Counted from the stretch's first letter, positions 1 to 9,624 are shown. The stretch is DNA of 64,000 bases from Streptomyces deccanensis (GCF_022385335.1 NZ_CP092431.1:7874001-7938000); one strand, 5' to 3'. Numbers and translations: made by a program. The notes: generated by a model from the letters alone, not told the origin.

Positions 1-2020
1 CGGCCAGCTGCTCCTTGAGCGCCGGTACGAGGGTGAGGTGGCCCGCGGCCAGCGACGACACCCCGACGATGTGCACGTCCGCCTCGACGGCCTGACGGGC
101 GACCTCGGCCGGGGTCTGGAACAGCGGGCCGACGTCGACGTCGAAGCCGAGGTCGGCGAAGGCGGTGGCGATGACCTTCTGGCCCCGGTCGTGGCCGTCC
201 TGGCCCATCTTGGCGACCAGGATGCGCGGCCGGCGGCCCTCGGCCTCCGCGAAGGACTCCACCAGGCTCCGGGTGCGCTCCACGTTCGGGGACTCACCTG
301 CTTCGTTGCGGTACACGCCGGAGATCGTACGGATCTGGCTCGCGTGCCGGCCGTAGACCTTCTCCAGGGCGTCGGAGATCTCGCCGACGGTGGCCTTGGC
401 GCGGGCCGCGCGCACCGCCAGCTCCAGCAGGTTGCCCTCGCCGCCGGCCGCCCGGGTGAGGGCGTCGAGGGCGTCCCGACAGGCGGTCTCGTCGCGCTCC
501 GCGCGCAGCCGCCGCAGCTTCTCGATCTGCTGGGTCCGCACGGAGGAGTTGTCAACCTTGAGCACGTCGATCTGCTCGTCGCTGTCGACCCGGTACTTGT
601 TGACGCCGATGACGGGCTGGCGCCCGGAGTCGATGCGGGCCTGGGTGCGGGCCGCCGCCTCCTCGATGCGCAGCTTGGGGATGCCCGCGTCGATGGCCTT
701 CGCCATGCCGCCCGCCTGCTCGACCTCCTGGATGTGCTGCCAGGCCCGGCGGGCGAGGTCGTACGTCAGCTTCTCCACGTAGGCGCTGCCGCCCCACGGG
801 TCGATGACCCGGGTGGTGCCGGACTCCTGCTGGATGAGGAGCTGGGTGTTGCGGGCGATGCGCGCGGAGAAGTCGGTGGGCAGCGCGAGCGCCTCGTCGA
901 GCGCGTTGGTGTGCAGCGACTGGGTGTGGCCCTGGGTGGCCGCCATCGCCTCGACGCACGTACGCGTGACGTTGTTGAAGACGTCCTGCGCGGTCAGCGA
1001 CCAGCCCGAGGTCTGCGAATGGGTGCGCAGGGACAGCGACTTGGCGTTCTGCGGGTCGAACTGCTTCACCAGCTTCGCCCACAGCAGGCGGGCCGCGCGC
1101 AGCTTGGCGACCTCCATGAAGAAGTTCATGCCGATCGCCCAGAAGAACGACAGGCGGGGCGCGAACGCGTCCACGTCCAGGCCGGCCTCCCGGCCCGCAC
1201 GGATGTACTCCACCCCGTCCGCGAGCGTGTACGCCAGCTCCAGGTCGGCCGTCGCACCCGCCTCCTGGATGTGGTAGCCGGAGATCGAGATGGAGTTGTA
1301 GCGCGGCATCCTCTGCGAGGTGAAGGCGAAGATGTCGGAGATGATCCGCATCGACGGCTTCGGCGGGTAGATGTAGGTGTTGCGGACCATGAACTCCTTG
1401 AGGATGTCGTTCTGGATGGTCCCGGCCAGCTTCTCGGGCGGCACGCCCTGTTCCTCGGCCGCCACGATGTAGAGCGCGAGCACGGGCAGCACCGCGCCGT
1501 TCATCGTCATCGACACGGTCATCCTGTCCAGCGGGATGCCGTCGAAGAGCTGCCGCATGTCGAGGATCGAGTCGATCGCCACGCCCGCCATGCCGACGTC
1601 ACCGGTCACGCGCGGGTGGTCGCTGTCGTAGCCCCGGTGGGTGGGCAGGTCGAAGGCGACGGACAGGCCCTTCTGCCCGGCCGCCAGGTTGCGGCGGTAG
1701 AAGGCGTTGGACTCCTCCGCGGTCGAGAAACCCGCGTACTGGCGGATCGTCCAGGGCTGGTTGACGTACATCGTCGGGTACGGGCCGCGCAGATACGGAG
1801 CCATGCCCGGGTAGGTGCCCAGGAAGTCCAGGCCCTCCAGGTCCTGCCCGGTGTAGAGCGGCTTGACCGGGATGCCCTCCGGGGTCTCCCACAGCGGATG
1901 GTCACCGCCGGCCGCCTTCTCGACCGCCGTACGCCACTCGTCGGCGCCGCCGTCGACGGACGGGGAGCCCAGCTCGATCCCGGTGAAGTCGGGGACGGAG
2001 GGGCCGGAAGGGGCGGTCAT
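1..2020 (-). CDS. mutB: Methylmalonyl-CoA mutase large subunit (C-terminus cut by window edge)
   Basis: Catalytic alpha subunit of adenosylcobalamin-dependent methylmalonyl-CoA mutase, which interconverts succinyl-CoA and (R)-methylmalonyl-CoA in the cytoplasm. It begins [18 protein letters not shown] and about 673 codons are present; family members run about 720-735, so the last ~50 residues lie outside. The substrate TIM barrel is recognisable ([12 protein letters not shown], and GGSAYVE in a conserved block). The C-terminal B12 domain is visible near position 180 with DGHDRG, the DxHxxG motif whose His is the lower cobalt ligand. The ATG overlaps the stop of the upstream small-subunit gene (TGATG), indicating translational coupling. 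Identity is secure; the symbol follows actinobacterial usage. Confidence 0.96.
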   Translation of the reverse strand, partial: MTAPSGPSVPDFTGIELGSPSVDGGADEWRTAVEKAAGGDHPLWETPEGIPVKPLYTGQDLEGLDFLGTYPGMAPYLRGPYPTMYVNQPWTIRQYAGFSTAEESNAFYRRNLAAGQKGLSVAFDLPTHRGYDSDHPRVTGDVGMAGVAIDSILDMRQLFDGIPLDRMTVSMTMNGAVLPVLALYIVAAEEQGVPPEKLAGTIQNDILKEFMVRNTYIYPPKPSMRIISDIFAFTSQRMPRYNSISISGYHIQEAGATADLELAYTLADGVEYIRAGREAGLDVDAFAPRLSFFWAIGMNFFMEVAKLRAARLLWAKLVKQFDPQNAKSLSLRTHSQTSGWSLTAQDVFNNVTRTCVEAMAATQGHTQSLHTNALDEALALPTDFSARIARNTQLLIQQESGTTRVIDPWGGSAYVEKLTYDLARRAWQHIQEVEQAGGMAKAIDAGIPKLRIEEAAARTQARIDSGRQPVIGVNKYRVDSDEQIDVLKVDNSSVRTQQIEKLRRLRAERDETACRDALDALTRAAGGEGNLLELAVRAARAKATVGEISDALEKVYGRHASQIRTISGVYRNEAGESPNVERTRSLVESFAEAEGRRPRILVAKMGQDGHDRGQKVIATAFADLGFDVDVGPLFQTPAEVARQAVEADVHIVGVSSLAAGHLTLVPALKEQLA

Positions 2021-3828
2021 CAGGACACTCCCATGCGGTCGAGGGCGGCGGTCAGGACGGCCACGGCGTCGCAGCCCGCGAAGACGTACGCGTCGACGTC
2101 GGCGTACTGCCCGGGGCGCCCGGCGAGGAAGACGTGCGAGGCGCCTGCGGCCTTCAGCCCGGCGGCCTCGGTCGCGGCCCGCTCCTCGTACAGGGCGTCG
2201 CTGGAGCACAGGCACGCCTCGCCGGCGCCGCTCTCCTCGAACGTGCCCTCGGTGACGGGCTCGATGCCGCCCGCCTGGAAGAGGTTCGCGGCGAAGGTGA
2301 GCCGGGCGGTGTGGGCGGCGGCCGGGCCGAGGGCGGCCAGGTAGATCCGGGGGCGGGAGCCCGTCGCGGCGAGGTGGGCGTCCGAGCGGGCCCGCAGCGC
2401 CTCGTACGTCTCGTCGCGGGTGACGCGCGGCAGACCGCCGGACGGCGGCTCGGGCGCGGGTCGGCGGACGACCGGCTTCTCCGCCAGGTGCGGGAACTCG
2501 CTGACGCCGGTGATGGGTTCGCGGCGCTTGGCGAGCCTGCCGGTCCGGGCCTCCCAGGTGTCGGCGAGGTCGCGGCCGAGGTCCCCCGAGCGCAACGCGG
2601 CCGCCTGGCCGCCGAGTCGCTCGATCCGCTGGAAGAACTCCCAGCCCGCGTGGGCGAGTTCGTCGGTGAGGCGCTCCACGTACCAGGAGCCGCCCGCCGG
2701 GTCGATCACCCGGGCGAGGTGGGACTCCTCGATGAGGATCGTGGAGGTGTTGCGGGCGATGCGTCGCGCGAACGCGTCCGGCAGGCCCAGCGCGTGGTCG
2801 AACGGCAGCACGGTGACGGAGTCGGCGCCGCCCGCGCCTGCGGCCAGCGTGGCGATGGTCGTGCGCAGCATGTTCACCCACGGGTCGCGGCGCGTCATCA
2901 TCACCGTCGAGGTCACCGCGTGCTGGGTCTGTGCCCCGGCGGCGGGTGCCCCGCACACCTCGGCGACCCGGGCCCAGAGCCGGCGCGCGGCGCGCAGCTT
3001 GGCGATCGTCAGGAACTGGTCGGCGGTGGCCGCGTAGCGGAACTCCAGCTGCGCGCAGGCCTGTTCGACGCTCAACCCGGCGCCGGTCAGCTCCCGCAGA
3101 TACGCGACACCGGTGGCGAGGGAGGCGCCCAGCTCCTGCGCCGCCGAGCCGCCGGCCTCGTGGTACGGCAGGGCGTCCACGGTCAGGGCCCGCAGCCCCG
3201 GGTACTCCTCGGCGCACCGCCGCGCGAGGTCGACGACGGGTGCGGTGTCGTAGGTCTGTCCGGTGCGGGCCTCGTGGCCGAGGGGATCCGCGCCCAGGTT
3301 GCCGCGCGCTGCCGCCCCGGTGACGCCCCGCTCGGCGTACAGCCGCAGCAACTCCCGTGCGGCGGGCTCCACTTCGGCGCCCGCGTCGAGGACGACGGGG
3401 GCGAGGTCGAGGTGGACGCCGTCGAGGATCCGGCCGAGCGACGCCACCGGGGCGCCGCCCTCGCCGAGCACCAGCCACAGGGAGGTGACGCCGTTCTCCA
3501 GATCCGCGAGCACCGCGTCGCCGTCCGCCGCCGTGTGGCGCTGGCGTACGTCCCAGCCGGCGGCGGTGTTGCCCGTGGCCCGGCCTCCTCGTACGAAGGG
3601 CGCGAAGCCGGGGTGGCCGGAGGGGGGCGCGGTGTCGCGCGCGGTGTAGAGAGGACGGGTGCGCAGCCCGTCCTCCAGCGCGGTGGACAGGGCTTCCTCG
3701 GCCTGAGCGCCCTCGACGTCCTTGCCCGACTTGCGCAGCACGCCCGCAACGAGGCGCTGCCACTGCTCGTGGGTTGCGTCAGGGAACTCGGCGGCCAGCT
3801 CAAGCCCGTCGTCAGGCAGGACCGTCAT
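2020..3828 (-). CDS. mutA: Methylmalonyl-CoA mutase small subunit
   Basis: 602-aa non-catalytic beta subunit of the methylmalonyl-CoA mutase heterodimer. It has the mutase barrel fold (an [23 protein letters not shown] stretch near residue 310, GGSWYVE near residue 380) and a degenerate C-terminal cobalamin-like domain that lacks the DxHxxG motif, as expected for this subunit. It ends in TGATG overlap with the large subunit, so the two form an operon that probably continues beyond the left edge. The start was taken at the ATG at 3828. There is no Shine-Dalgarno sequence; instead TAGCAT lies exactly six bases upstream, which suggests a leaderless mRNA. Confidence 0.95.
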   Translation of the reverse strand: MTVLPDDGLELAAEFPDATHEQWQRLVAGVLRKSGKDVEGAQAEEALSTALEDGLRTRPLYTARDTAPPSGHPGFAPFVRGGRATGNTAAGWDVRQRHTAADGDAVLADLENGVTSLWLVLGEGGAPVASLGRILDGVHLDLAPVVLDAGAEVEPAARELLRLYAERGVTGAAARGNLGADPLGHEARTGQTYDTAPVVDLARRCAEEYPGLRALTVDALPYHEAGGSAAQELGASLATGVAYLRELTGAGLSVEQACAQLEFRYAATADQFLTIAKLRAARRLWARVAEVCGAPAAGAQTQHAVTSTVMMTRRDPWVNMLRTTIATLAAGAGGADSVTVLPFDHALGLPDAFARRIARNTSTILIEESHLARVIDPAGGSWYVERLTDELAHAGWEFFQRIERLGGQAAALRSGDLGRDLADTWEARTGRLAKRREPITGVSEFPHLAEKPVVRRPAPEPPSGGLPRVTRDETYEALRARSDAHLAATGSRPRIYLAALGPAAAHTARLTFAANLFQAGGIEPVTEGTFEESGAGEACLCSSDALYEERAATEAAGLKAAGASHVFLAGRPGQYADVDAYVFAGCDAVAVLTAALDRMGVS

Positions 3829-3834
3829 GCTCGG

Positions 3835-3840
3835 ATGCTA
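3835..3840 (-). promoter_or_regulatory. Predicted -10 element of mutAB, leaderless architecture
   Basis: Read on the minus strand, TAGCAT is followed by six bases and then the mutA ATG. A -10 box six to seven bases from the initiation codon places the transcription start on the A of ATG, the usual layout of leaderless actinobacterial transcripts. No clear -35 hexamer is visible and no purine-rich ribosome site precedes the gene. Confidence 0.5.
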
Positions 3841-4040
3841 GGCCAGAGGCGCAAAGGAGCAGGAGGGGGCGCGGCTGTGACCTTGCCCTCTCCGGGACGA
3901 CCTTGAAATCGGGCGGGTTACCTGCCGGTCACTTGTCGGCCGGCGGTGAACGTCGTGGGGCCGCCCGTCGTACCTCGTGCCACGCGGCCCGTGCGCCCCC
4001 GCGGCGCGGTCACCGGGCCGACCGAGGACAGGAGCGACCC

Positions 4041-4265
4041 ATGGCCGAGAAGTACTTCACCGTGTCCGGCATGAGCTGCGGCCACTGTGCCGCGAGCGTG
4101 ACCGAGGAGGTCGTCGCGGTGCCCGGTGTCGTCGAGGTCGATGTCGACGTACGGGCCGGCCTGGTGACCGTACGCGGGGAGACGGTCGACGACGCGGCGG
4201 TGCGCGCGGCGATCGTCGAGGCGGGCTACGAGGTCGCGGAGGTCGTACGGCAGGCCGCCGCCTGA
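4041..4265 (+). CDS. copZ: Heavy-metal-associated (HMA) domain protein, CopZ-like copper chaperone
   Basis: 74-aa cytosolic metallochaperone made of a single HMA domain. The Cu(I)-binding motif is MSCGHC at residues 11-16, followed by the ferredoxin-like beta-alpha-beta pattern (VVEVDVDVRAGLVTVRGE) and the typical ending AAIVEAGYEV. The ATG is preceded by GGACAGGAG at good spacing. CopZ genes usually sit beside a CopA P-type ATPase or a CsoR repressor; neither is here, so this copy is an orphan. Metal specificity is inferred from the motif. Confidence 0.9.
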   Translation: MAEKYFTVSGMSCGHCAASVTEEVVAVPGVVEVDVDVRAGLVTVRGETVDDAAVRAAIVEAGYEVAEVVRQAAA

Positions 4266-4303
4266 GCCGTCCCGAGCCTGCCCGTGGCGGCAGGGAAAGG
4301 CAT

Positions 4304-4334
4304 CGGTTCATTGCCGGAACACGGCAATGAACCG
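4304..4334. terminator. Perfect 13-bp inverted repeat after copZ (terminator or operator)
   Basis: CGGTTCATTGCCG, then GAACA, then CGGCAATGAACCG: perfect 13-bp arms and a 5-base loop, 39 bases after the copZ stop. There is no T-run. It could be a Streptomyces-type terminator or, given its symmetry and its position 70 bases before the decayed locus at 4405, an operator left behind for a lost gene. Confidence 0.55.
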
Positions 4335-4404
4335 GTCCCCCCGTCCGTGTGAGGATTCCGTCAAGCCGGAGACCGGCGGCGGGACGGGAAGGGGGACGGC
4401 GCGT

Positions 4405-4910
4405 ATGGCCTGGTTCTTCGGACCCGGCATCACGGGGGTCGTGCTGCTCGTCCCGTCGCCGGTCTCGACGGGGTGTCGGAGGGCGCGTTCGACGGCGTGC
4501 CGGCCGGCGTCCTGGAGGGACGGCTGTCGTTGCCGGTCGTCGCCGGATTCCTGGCGGCGACCGGTTCCGGCGGCGTCCTCGCGACCGAACTGCTCGACGC
4601 GGGGCCCGTCGTCGGCGGGTGCGGCGCGGTCCTCGGGGCCGGCACGGCCTGGCTGACGTACGGCTTCGGCCGGGCCCTGACGCGCCGTCAGAGATGCTCG
4701 TCGAGGTGCTGCCGCAGGTCGTCGCCATGGCGTCCGAACCGCTCGCGGCGGTGGGCGGGATGACGGTCGTCTCCGCCCACGGCGCCGCCCGTATTTCCGC
4801 GCGCGGTCGCCGACAACGTCGCTCACGGGCTCGAACTCCTCGGCTCCACCACGGGAGTCGACCTCGCTGAGCTGCTGAGGGAAATGGGCAGCGCTTTACC
4901 GATTGTGTGA
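4405..4910 (+). pseudogene. Fossil of an NfeD-like / flotillin (SPFH) gene pair
   Basis: Three reading frames over about 500 bases carry consecutive pieces of two normally adjacent genes. The start MAWFFGPGITGVVLLV, then after a frameshift LDGVSEGAFDGVPAG and LSLPVVAGFLAATGSGGV, resemble actinobacterial NfeD-family membrane proteins. After a further break near 4690 comes EMLVEVLPQVVAMASEPLAA with MTVVSAHGA, then in another frame VADNVAHGLELLGSTTGVDL and AELLREMG, ending at 4910. The last pieces match the C-terminus of flotillin-like SPFH proteins. Most of the flotillin gene is missing, so deletion plus frameshifts removed function. The assignment rests on pattern recognition without alignment. 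Confidence 0.72.
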
Positions 4911-5259
4911 TTTTACCTTTTCGGATTGCGCTAGACTCCCTTCCCGGGCGTCGATGCTCTGTTGAGCGCTTATTTGCTCATTCGTTCGAGTGGTGGTCGG
5001 CGGCAGTGCCGACGGCGTGTGGGGGGCGTGACATGGGTCGAGTCATCCGCGTACGCGTCGTGAACGCCGCTCGCGACGCCGTTCCCGATACCGGCCGCGC
5101 CGCGGGTCCGAGCGAACACCCCGCGTACTGACGCCCCTTCCGCCGCACGCGGAGGAGTCTGTCCGGCAGGTCTCGCGTGCCCGCGCACTCCTGCGCGCGG
5201 CCGGACTTCCCTCAGGCACAGACGCCGTCACCGCACTCGTCAACGGAGGACAGACGCCC
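4911..5259. other. Intergenic stretch without a recognisable gene
   Basis: After the fossil there is a short A/T-richer patch (about 4901-4935, including TTTTACC and TAGACT) that might hold a weak promoter. The rest is ordinary GC-rich sequence. One frame runs open into the antiporter start without a family signature, and a 74-codon frame at 4907 lacks a ribosome site and plausible composition. I see no supported gene here. Confidence 0.5.
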
Positions 5260-6486
5260 GTGCATCACACCACAGCCATGCTCATCGAGCTCGGGGCGAT
5301 CATCCTCGCCCTGGGAATACTGGGCCGCCTCGCCGGACGGGTGGGCTTCTCGCCCATACCCCTCTACCTGCTCGCCGGCCTCGCCTTCGGTCACGGCGGC
5401 ATCCTCCCCCTGCAGGCGAGCGAGGAGTTCGTCGCCACCGGCGCCGAGATAGGCGTCATCCTGCTGCTGCTCCTGCTCGGCCTGGAGTACAGCGCCTCCG
5501 AACTCGTCACCAACCTCAAGTCCCAATACCCCTCCGGCGCGGTCGACTTCGTCCTCAACGCGGCGCCGGGCGCCGCGATGGCGCTGCTGCTGGGCTGGGG
5601 CCCGGTTGCTGCGGTCGCCCTGGCCGGCGTCACCTGGATCTCCTCCTCCGGCGTCATCGCCAAGGTCCTCGGCGATCTGCGCCGCCTCGGCAACCGCGAG
5701 ACCCCGGTCGTGCTGAGCATCCTGGTCCTCGAAGACCTCTCGATGGCCGTCTACCTGCCGATCCTCACCGCCCTGCTCGCCGGGGTGAGCCTCGCGGGCG
5801 GCACCCTGACGCTGCTGATCGCGCTGGGCACGGTCGGCGCCGTCCTCTATGTCGCCCTCCGTCACGGCCGGTTGATCAGCCGGGCGGTCTCCTCCGACAA
5901 CGCCGAGATGCTCCTGCTGGTCGTGCTCGGTCTCACCCTCGTCGTCGCCGGGATCGCCCAGCACCTCCAGGTGTCGGCCGCCGTGGGCGCGTTCCTCGTC
6001 GGCATCGCGCTGTCCGGTGAGGTCGCCGAGGGGGCCAGCAGCATCCTGACCCCGCTGCGGGACCTCTTCGCCGCCGTCTTCTTCGTCTTCTTCGGCCTGC
6101 ACACCGACCCCGCCGACATCCCGCCCGTCCTCCTCCCCGCCCTCGCGCTGGCCGCCGTCACCACCCTGACGAAGATCGCCACCGGGTACTGGGCCGCGCG
6201 TCGGGCCGGGATCTCGGCCAAGGGCCGGTGGCGCGCGGGCGGAACCCTGGTCGCGCGGGGCGAGTTCTCCATCGTCATCGCCGGCCTGGCCGTCGGGGTC
6301 GAGCCCCGCGTCGGTCCGCTCGCGACCGCGTACGTGCTCCTCCTCGTCGTCCTCGGCCCCCTCACCGCCCGCTGGACCGAACCCCTCGCCACCCGGCTCA
6401 CGCGCCGCCGCCGGGCGGTCGCGGCCGGGGAGACGCCGACGGCTGAGGCCGAACCCACGACCGAGGCGGTGCACGCGAACGCCTGA
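5260..6486 (+). CDS. Cation:proton antiporter, KefB/CPA2 type
   Basis: 408-aa integral membrane antiporter with about 11-12 hydrophobic helices and the Na+/H+ exchanger fold. It probably exchanges K+ or Na+ for protons. Typical features are the N-terminal GRLAGRVGFSPIPLYLLAG, the helix with GLEYSASEL, the unwound segment WISSSGVIAKVL, and the ED pair in VLEDLSMAVYLPIL. The polar tail after residue 380 is short, with no TrkA-N nucleotide domain. The GTG at 5260 is preceded by CGGAGGA at nine bases. Streptomyces homologues are often preceded by a small TrkA-C-type regulatory gene; none is intact here. The transported ion cannot be told from sequence. Confidence 0.88.
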   Translation: MHHTTAMLIELGAIILALGILGRLAGRVGFSPIPLYLLAGLAFGHGGILPLQASEEFVATGAEIGVILLLLLLGLEYSASELVTNLKSQYPSGAVDFVLNAAPGAAMALLLGWGPVAAVALAGVTWISSSGVIAKVLGDLRRLGNRETPVVLSILVLEDLSMAVYLPILTALLAGVSLAGGTLTLLIALGTVGAVLYVALRHGRLISRAVSSDNAEMLLLVVLGLTLVVAGIAQHLQVSAAVGAFLVGIALSGEVAEGASSILTPLRDLFAAVFFVFFGLHTDPADIPPVLLPALALAAVTTLTKIATGYWAARRAGISAKGRWRAGGTLVARGEFSIVIAGLAVGVEPRVGPLATAYVLLLVVLGPLTARWTEPLATRLTRRRRAVAAGETPTAEAEPTTEAVHANA

Positions 6487-6603
6487 GGGGAAGGTGGGCC
6501 GCGGCCGCGCACGGGGACCGACCGGAGGCCAGGCGACCCGGCGCCGACACCAGCGGCATCCGGTCGCCCTCGAACCGGACGGTGGAGAGAACGGGGGGAG
6601 AGC

Positions 6604-8238
6604 ATGAGCAGCGGGCACGTGAGCGACAGGGGTGTGCAAGGGAGCATCGTGGACGGCAGGGTGGGGCGGGGGGGGAGAACGGTGGACGGCAGGGGGGCGG
6701 GGAGCGTGGTGAATGACCGGAGCGGCGCGGGCGGGCGGAACGCGGTTGGTGACCACCTGAGCGACCGGACCGCGACGCCCGGCGCCCCGACCGACGACAC
6801 GCCGGCCGACCACGGCCTGACCGATAGCGTCCCGGGGGACCGCGCCCCGGCCGACCGCGCCGCGAGGGACCGCGCCCCGGCCGACCGGGCCGCGAGCGGC
6901 CGTGACGCAACTGACCGTGGCCCAACTGACCGAGCCTCAACTGACCGCAGCCCGACTGATCGCGGCGCAACCGACCGTGCCCCCACCGACCGCTCCCCAA
7001 CAGACCGCGCCCCCACTGGCCGTGGCCCAACCGACCGCAGCCCGACTCACCGTGGCGCAACTGACCGCACCCCCACTGACCGCACCCCCACTGACCGCGG
7101 CCCAACGGACCGAACCCCAACCGACCGAACCCCAACCGACCGCACCCCGAACGGCCCTGGCCCCACCGACAGTGACCCGGGCCGGAGTTTCCTCGATGGG
7201 TTCGAGCGGATTCTCGGGGATGCCGCGGTGACCGGTCGGCGGCTGACGCGGGACGAGATCGAGTCGCGGCGGGCGCTCGGGGCGCGGGCGGCGGAGGCCG
7301 GGCACGGGTGGCGTTCGTTGGTGCGGGCGCACCTCGTGGCCGGCCGGGAACACTGGCCCCGGGGCGCCGACCCGGACCGCGTCCTCGCGGTCGTCGAACA
7401 GGCCGTGGACGCCTTCGCCGACGGCTACGAGCGCGCCCAGCGGCTCGTGGTGCGCAAGGAGGAGGCCGCCCGCCGGGAGTTCATCGACGACCTCCTGCAC
7501 GGCCGCGGCGACCCGGGCCAACTCGCGGCCCGTTCCGAACGGTTCGGCCTGCGCCTGTCCCGCGCCCACGCGGTCGCCGTGGCCGAGGGCCCGGAGAAGT
7601 ACGACGAGACCGACCCGGTGCCCCGGCAGGTGGCGAGCGACCTGTTCGCCCGTTTCGAGAACCGCCGCATCCTGTTCACCACCAAGGACGGCCGCATGGT
7701 CTGCGTCGCGCCCGGCGACCAGGACGACGTCCTCACCCACTTCGCCAAGCGCTCCTACGCCGCCACCGGCCGCGCCCAGGTCGCCATCGGTCGCTCCCGG
7801 CCCGGCACCGTCGGCATCGGCCACAGCTACGAGGAGGCCCTCAACGCCCTGGACGTGGCCCAGCGCATGGGCCTCGACGAGCCCCTGCTGCGCGCCTCCG
7901 ACCTGCTGGTCTTCCCCGTGCTGGCGCGGGACCGGCAGGCCCTCGTCGACCTGGTGAGCAGCACGCTCGGCCCGCTGGAGCAGGCGCGCGGCGGCGCGCG
8001 CCCCCTGCTCGACACGCTCACGGCGTACTTCGACACCGGCTGTGTGGCCGCCTCGACCGCCCGGCGGCTCTCCCTCAGCGTGCGCGCCCTCACCTACCGG
8101 CTGGCCCGCGTCCGCACTCTCACCGGCACCGACCCGACCGACCCCGTCGACCGCTACACCCTCCAGACCGCGGTCATCGGCGCCCGCCTCCTCGACTGGC
8201 CGGCCAGACCCCTGAGTTCGACGGAGACGACACCCTAG
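6604..8238 (+). CDS. PucR/CdaR-type transcriptional regulator with long TDRxP-repeat N-terminus
   Basis: 544 codons. Residues ~200-540 form a PucR-family regulator: an N-terminal helical part (RILGDAAVTGRRLTRDEIES), a central GGDEF-like segment (RAQVAIGRSRPGTVGIGHS and EEALNALDVAQRMG), and a C-terminal helix-turn-helix of the CdaR type (TARRLSLSVRALTYRLARV). The first ~195 residues are low complexity and include about 20 pentapeptides of the pattern T-D-R-x-P. The ATG at 6604 has GGGGGGAGA upstream. A start nearer the core (a GTG at 7228 is in frame) cannot be excluded; then the repeat would be leader DNA. Targets and ligand are unknown. It ends 246 bases before the binding-protein gene on the same strand. 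Confidence 0.82.
   Translation: MSSGHVSDRGVQGSIVDGRVGRGGRTVDGRGAGSVVNDRSGAGGRNAVGDHLSDRTATPGAPTDDTPADHGLTDSVPGDRAPADRAARDRAPADRAASGRDATDRGPTDRASTDRSPTDRGATDRAPTDRSPTDRAPTGRGPTDRSPTHRGATDRTPTDRTPTDRGPTDRTPTDRTPTDRTPNGPGPTDSDPGRSFLDGFERILGDAAVTGRRLTRDEIESRRALGARAAEAGHGWRSLVRAHLVAGREHWPRGADPDRVLAVVEQAVDAFADGYERAQRLVVRKEEAARREFIDDLLHGRGDPGQLAARSERFGLRLSRAHAVAVAEGPEKYDETDPVPRQVASDLFARFENRRILFTTKDGRMVCVAPGDQDDVLTHFAKRSYAATGRAQVAIGRSRPGTVGIGHSYEEALNALDVAQRMGLDEPLLRASDLLVFPVLARDRQALVDLVSSTLGPLEQARGGARPLLDTLTAYFDTGCVAASTARRLSLSVRALTYRLARVRTLTGTDPTDPVDRYTLQTAVIGARLLDWPARPLSSTETTP
6830..7155 (+). repeat. Degenerate 15-bp tandem repeat inside the PucR-type gene
   Basis: About 20 imperfect copies of a 15-base unit related to ACTGACCGCACCCCC, in frame with the downstream regulator and encoding T-D-R-x-P pentapeptides. 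The unit length is a multiple of three, so copy-number change would keep the frame. Confidence 0.85.
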
Positions 8239-8484
8239 GGACGCCTGTTCCGCCGGCGGGGGGCGGCGGTGGCCGTCCGTCACCTTCGTCGGAATTCGCC
8301 CCGCACGCACAGGGGAACCACCTGTCGCACGGCTGTCACGTCGCTATCACATGGCTGTCGTGGGCGAATTCATCTGAGGAAGCAGATACTGTTTCGTCAG
8401 ATGTTCCGGCCGCTCAGGCAGATCCCCGTGCCCGTCCGGCCCGCGTACATCGAGCCTCCACCCCCACAGAGAAAGGGCACCCCC

Positions 8485-9624
8485 GTGACCAGCCTCCCCA
8501 GCCGACGACGTCTCCTGGTGACCGGAGCGGGCACCGCGCTCGGTCTCGGCGCGCTCGGCGTCACCGCGTCGCCGGCCTCGGCCGCCCCCGCCGAGTCGTC
8601 GCGCGGCTCCGTGGCCGAGGACACCAGGACCCTCGACGAGCTGTACCGGGACGCGATAGCCGAGGGCGGCAAGCTCGTCGTCTACGCGGGCGGCGATCTC
8701 GCCGACTCGGGCAGCGGCGCAGGCGCCCGGGCCGCCTTCCGCCAGCGTTTCCCCGAGATCGACCTCAAACTGATCGTCGACTACAGCAAGTACCACGACG
8801 TCCGCGTGGACAACCAGTTGGCCACCGACACCCTGGTCCCCGACGTCGTACAGCTCCAGACCCTGCACGACTTCACCCGCTGGAAGCGCGAGGGACGGCT
8901 GCTGCGCTACAAGCCCGCCGGGTTCGGCAAGCTGTACAAGAAGTTCCGTGACCCCGACGGCGCCTGGGTCGCCGGCGCGGTCATCGCCTTCAGCTACGTC
9001 TACGACGTGGCGGCGGCCGGCGCGAACGCGCCCAAATCTCCGCTGGACCTGGTCGACCCGCGCTGGAAGAACGCGGTCGCCTCCTCCTACCCGCACGACG
9101 ACGACGCGGTGCTCTACCTCTACGCCCTCTACGCGCAGACCTACGGCTGGGACTGGGTGGCCGCACTCGCCGCCCAGCAGCCGCAGTTCGCCAGGGGCTC
9201 GTTCTCGCCCAGCACGGCGATCAACGAGAAGCGGGCGGTCGTGGGGATCGGTACGGGCGCCAGCCCGACCAGCACCGGCCCGATCCGCATGGGGCGGCCC
9301 GAAGGGCACCCGTTCATGGCGTGGGGCCAGCGCATCGCGATTCTCCGGCAGGCCGCCCACCCGACGGCGGCCAAGCTCTTCCTGAGCTGGCAGATCTCCA
9401 CCGAGCGCCAGACCTCCAACGCCTGGTCGGTACGCACGGACATCGCCCCGCCCGCCGGGCTGAAGCCGATCTGGGAGTACCCCGAGGCCAACCTGGACGG
9501 CTTCCCCCGCTTCATGGAGGACCGTGCCGCCGTCGAGCGGTGGAAGCAGACGTTCGCCCTCTACTTCGGCGAGGTCAAGGGCGACCCGACGCCGGGCTGG
9601 CCCGGCCTGCACCCCGGCGCCTGA
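8485..9624 (+). CDS. Tat-exported extracellular solute-binding protein (family 1/6 type)
   Basis: 379-aa binding protein. The signal has a twin-arginine motif at residues 6-11 (SRRRLL), a hydrophobic stretch and an ASA-A cleavage site near residue 33. The mature part resembles binding proteins of the Fe3+/2-aminoethylphosphonate type: EGGKLVVYAGGD at the start of lobe I, TDTLVPDVVQLQTLHDF, and a lobe II with VVGIGTGASPTSTGPIRM. There is no lipobox. The GTG at 8485 was chosen because it places the Tat motif at the N-terminus and has GAAAGGG upstream; a longer frame from 8269 would bury the signal. No permease or ATPase is adjacent, so it is an orphan or serves as a sensor. Ligand unknown. Confidence 0.85.
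   Translation: MTSLPSRRRLLVTGAGTALGLGALGVTASPASAAPAESSRGSVAEDTRTLDELYRDAIAEGGKLVVYAGGDLADSGSGAGARAAFRQRFPEIDLKLIVDYSKYHDVRVDNQLATDTLVPDVVQLQTLHDFTRWKREGRLLRYKPAGFGKLYKKFRDPDGAWVAGAVIAFSYVYDVAAAGANAPKSPLDLVDPRWKNAVASSYPHDDDAVLYLYALYAQTYGWDWVAALAAQQPQFARGSFSPSTAINEKRAVVGIGTGASPTSTGPIRMGRPEGHPFMAWGQRIAILRQAAHPTAAKLFLSWQISTERQTSNAWSVRTDIAPPAGLKPIWEYPEANLDGFPRFMEDRAAVERWKQTFALYFGEVKGDPTPGWPGLHPGA

Noticed and set aside
38..2344. Long plus-strand frame opposite the methylmalonyl-CoA mutase genes
   Set aside because: The complement encodes unmistakable mutB/mutA. The plus frame has no family motifs and results from high-GC codon bias.
4907..5131. 74-codon frame after the flotillin fossil
   Set aside because: No ribosome site, no similarity that I recognise and non-typical codon pattern.
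6830..7155. Repeat tract considered as a CRISPR array
   Set aside because: Units are contiguous 15-mers without spacers and keep one reading frame; no cas genes nearby.
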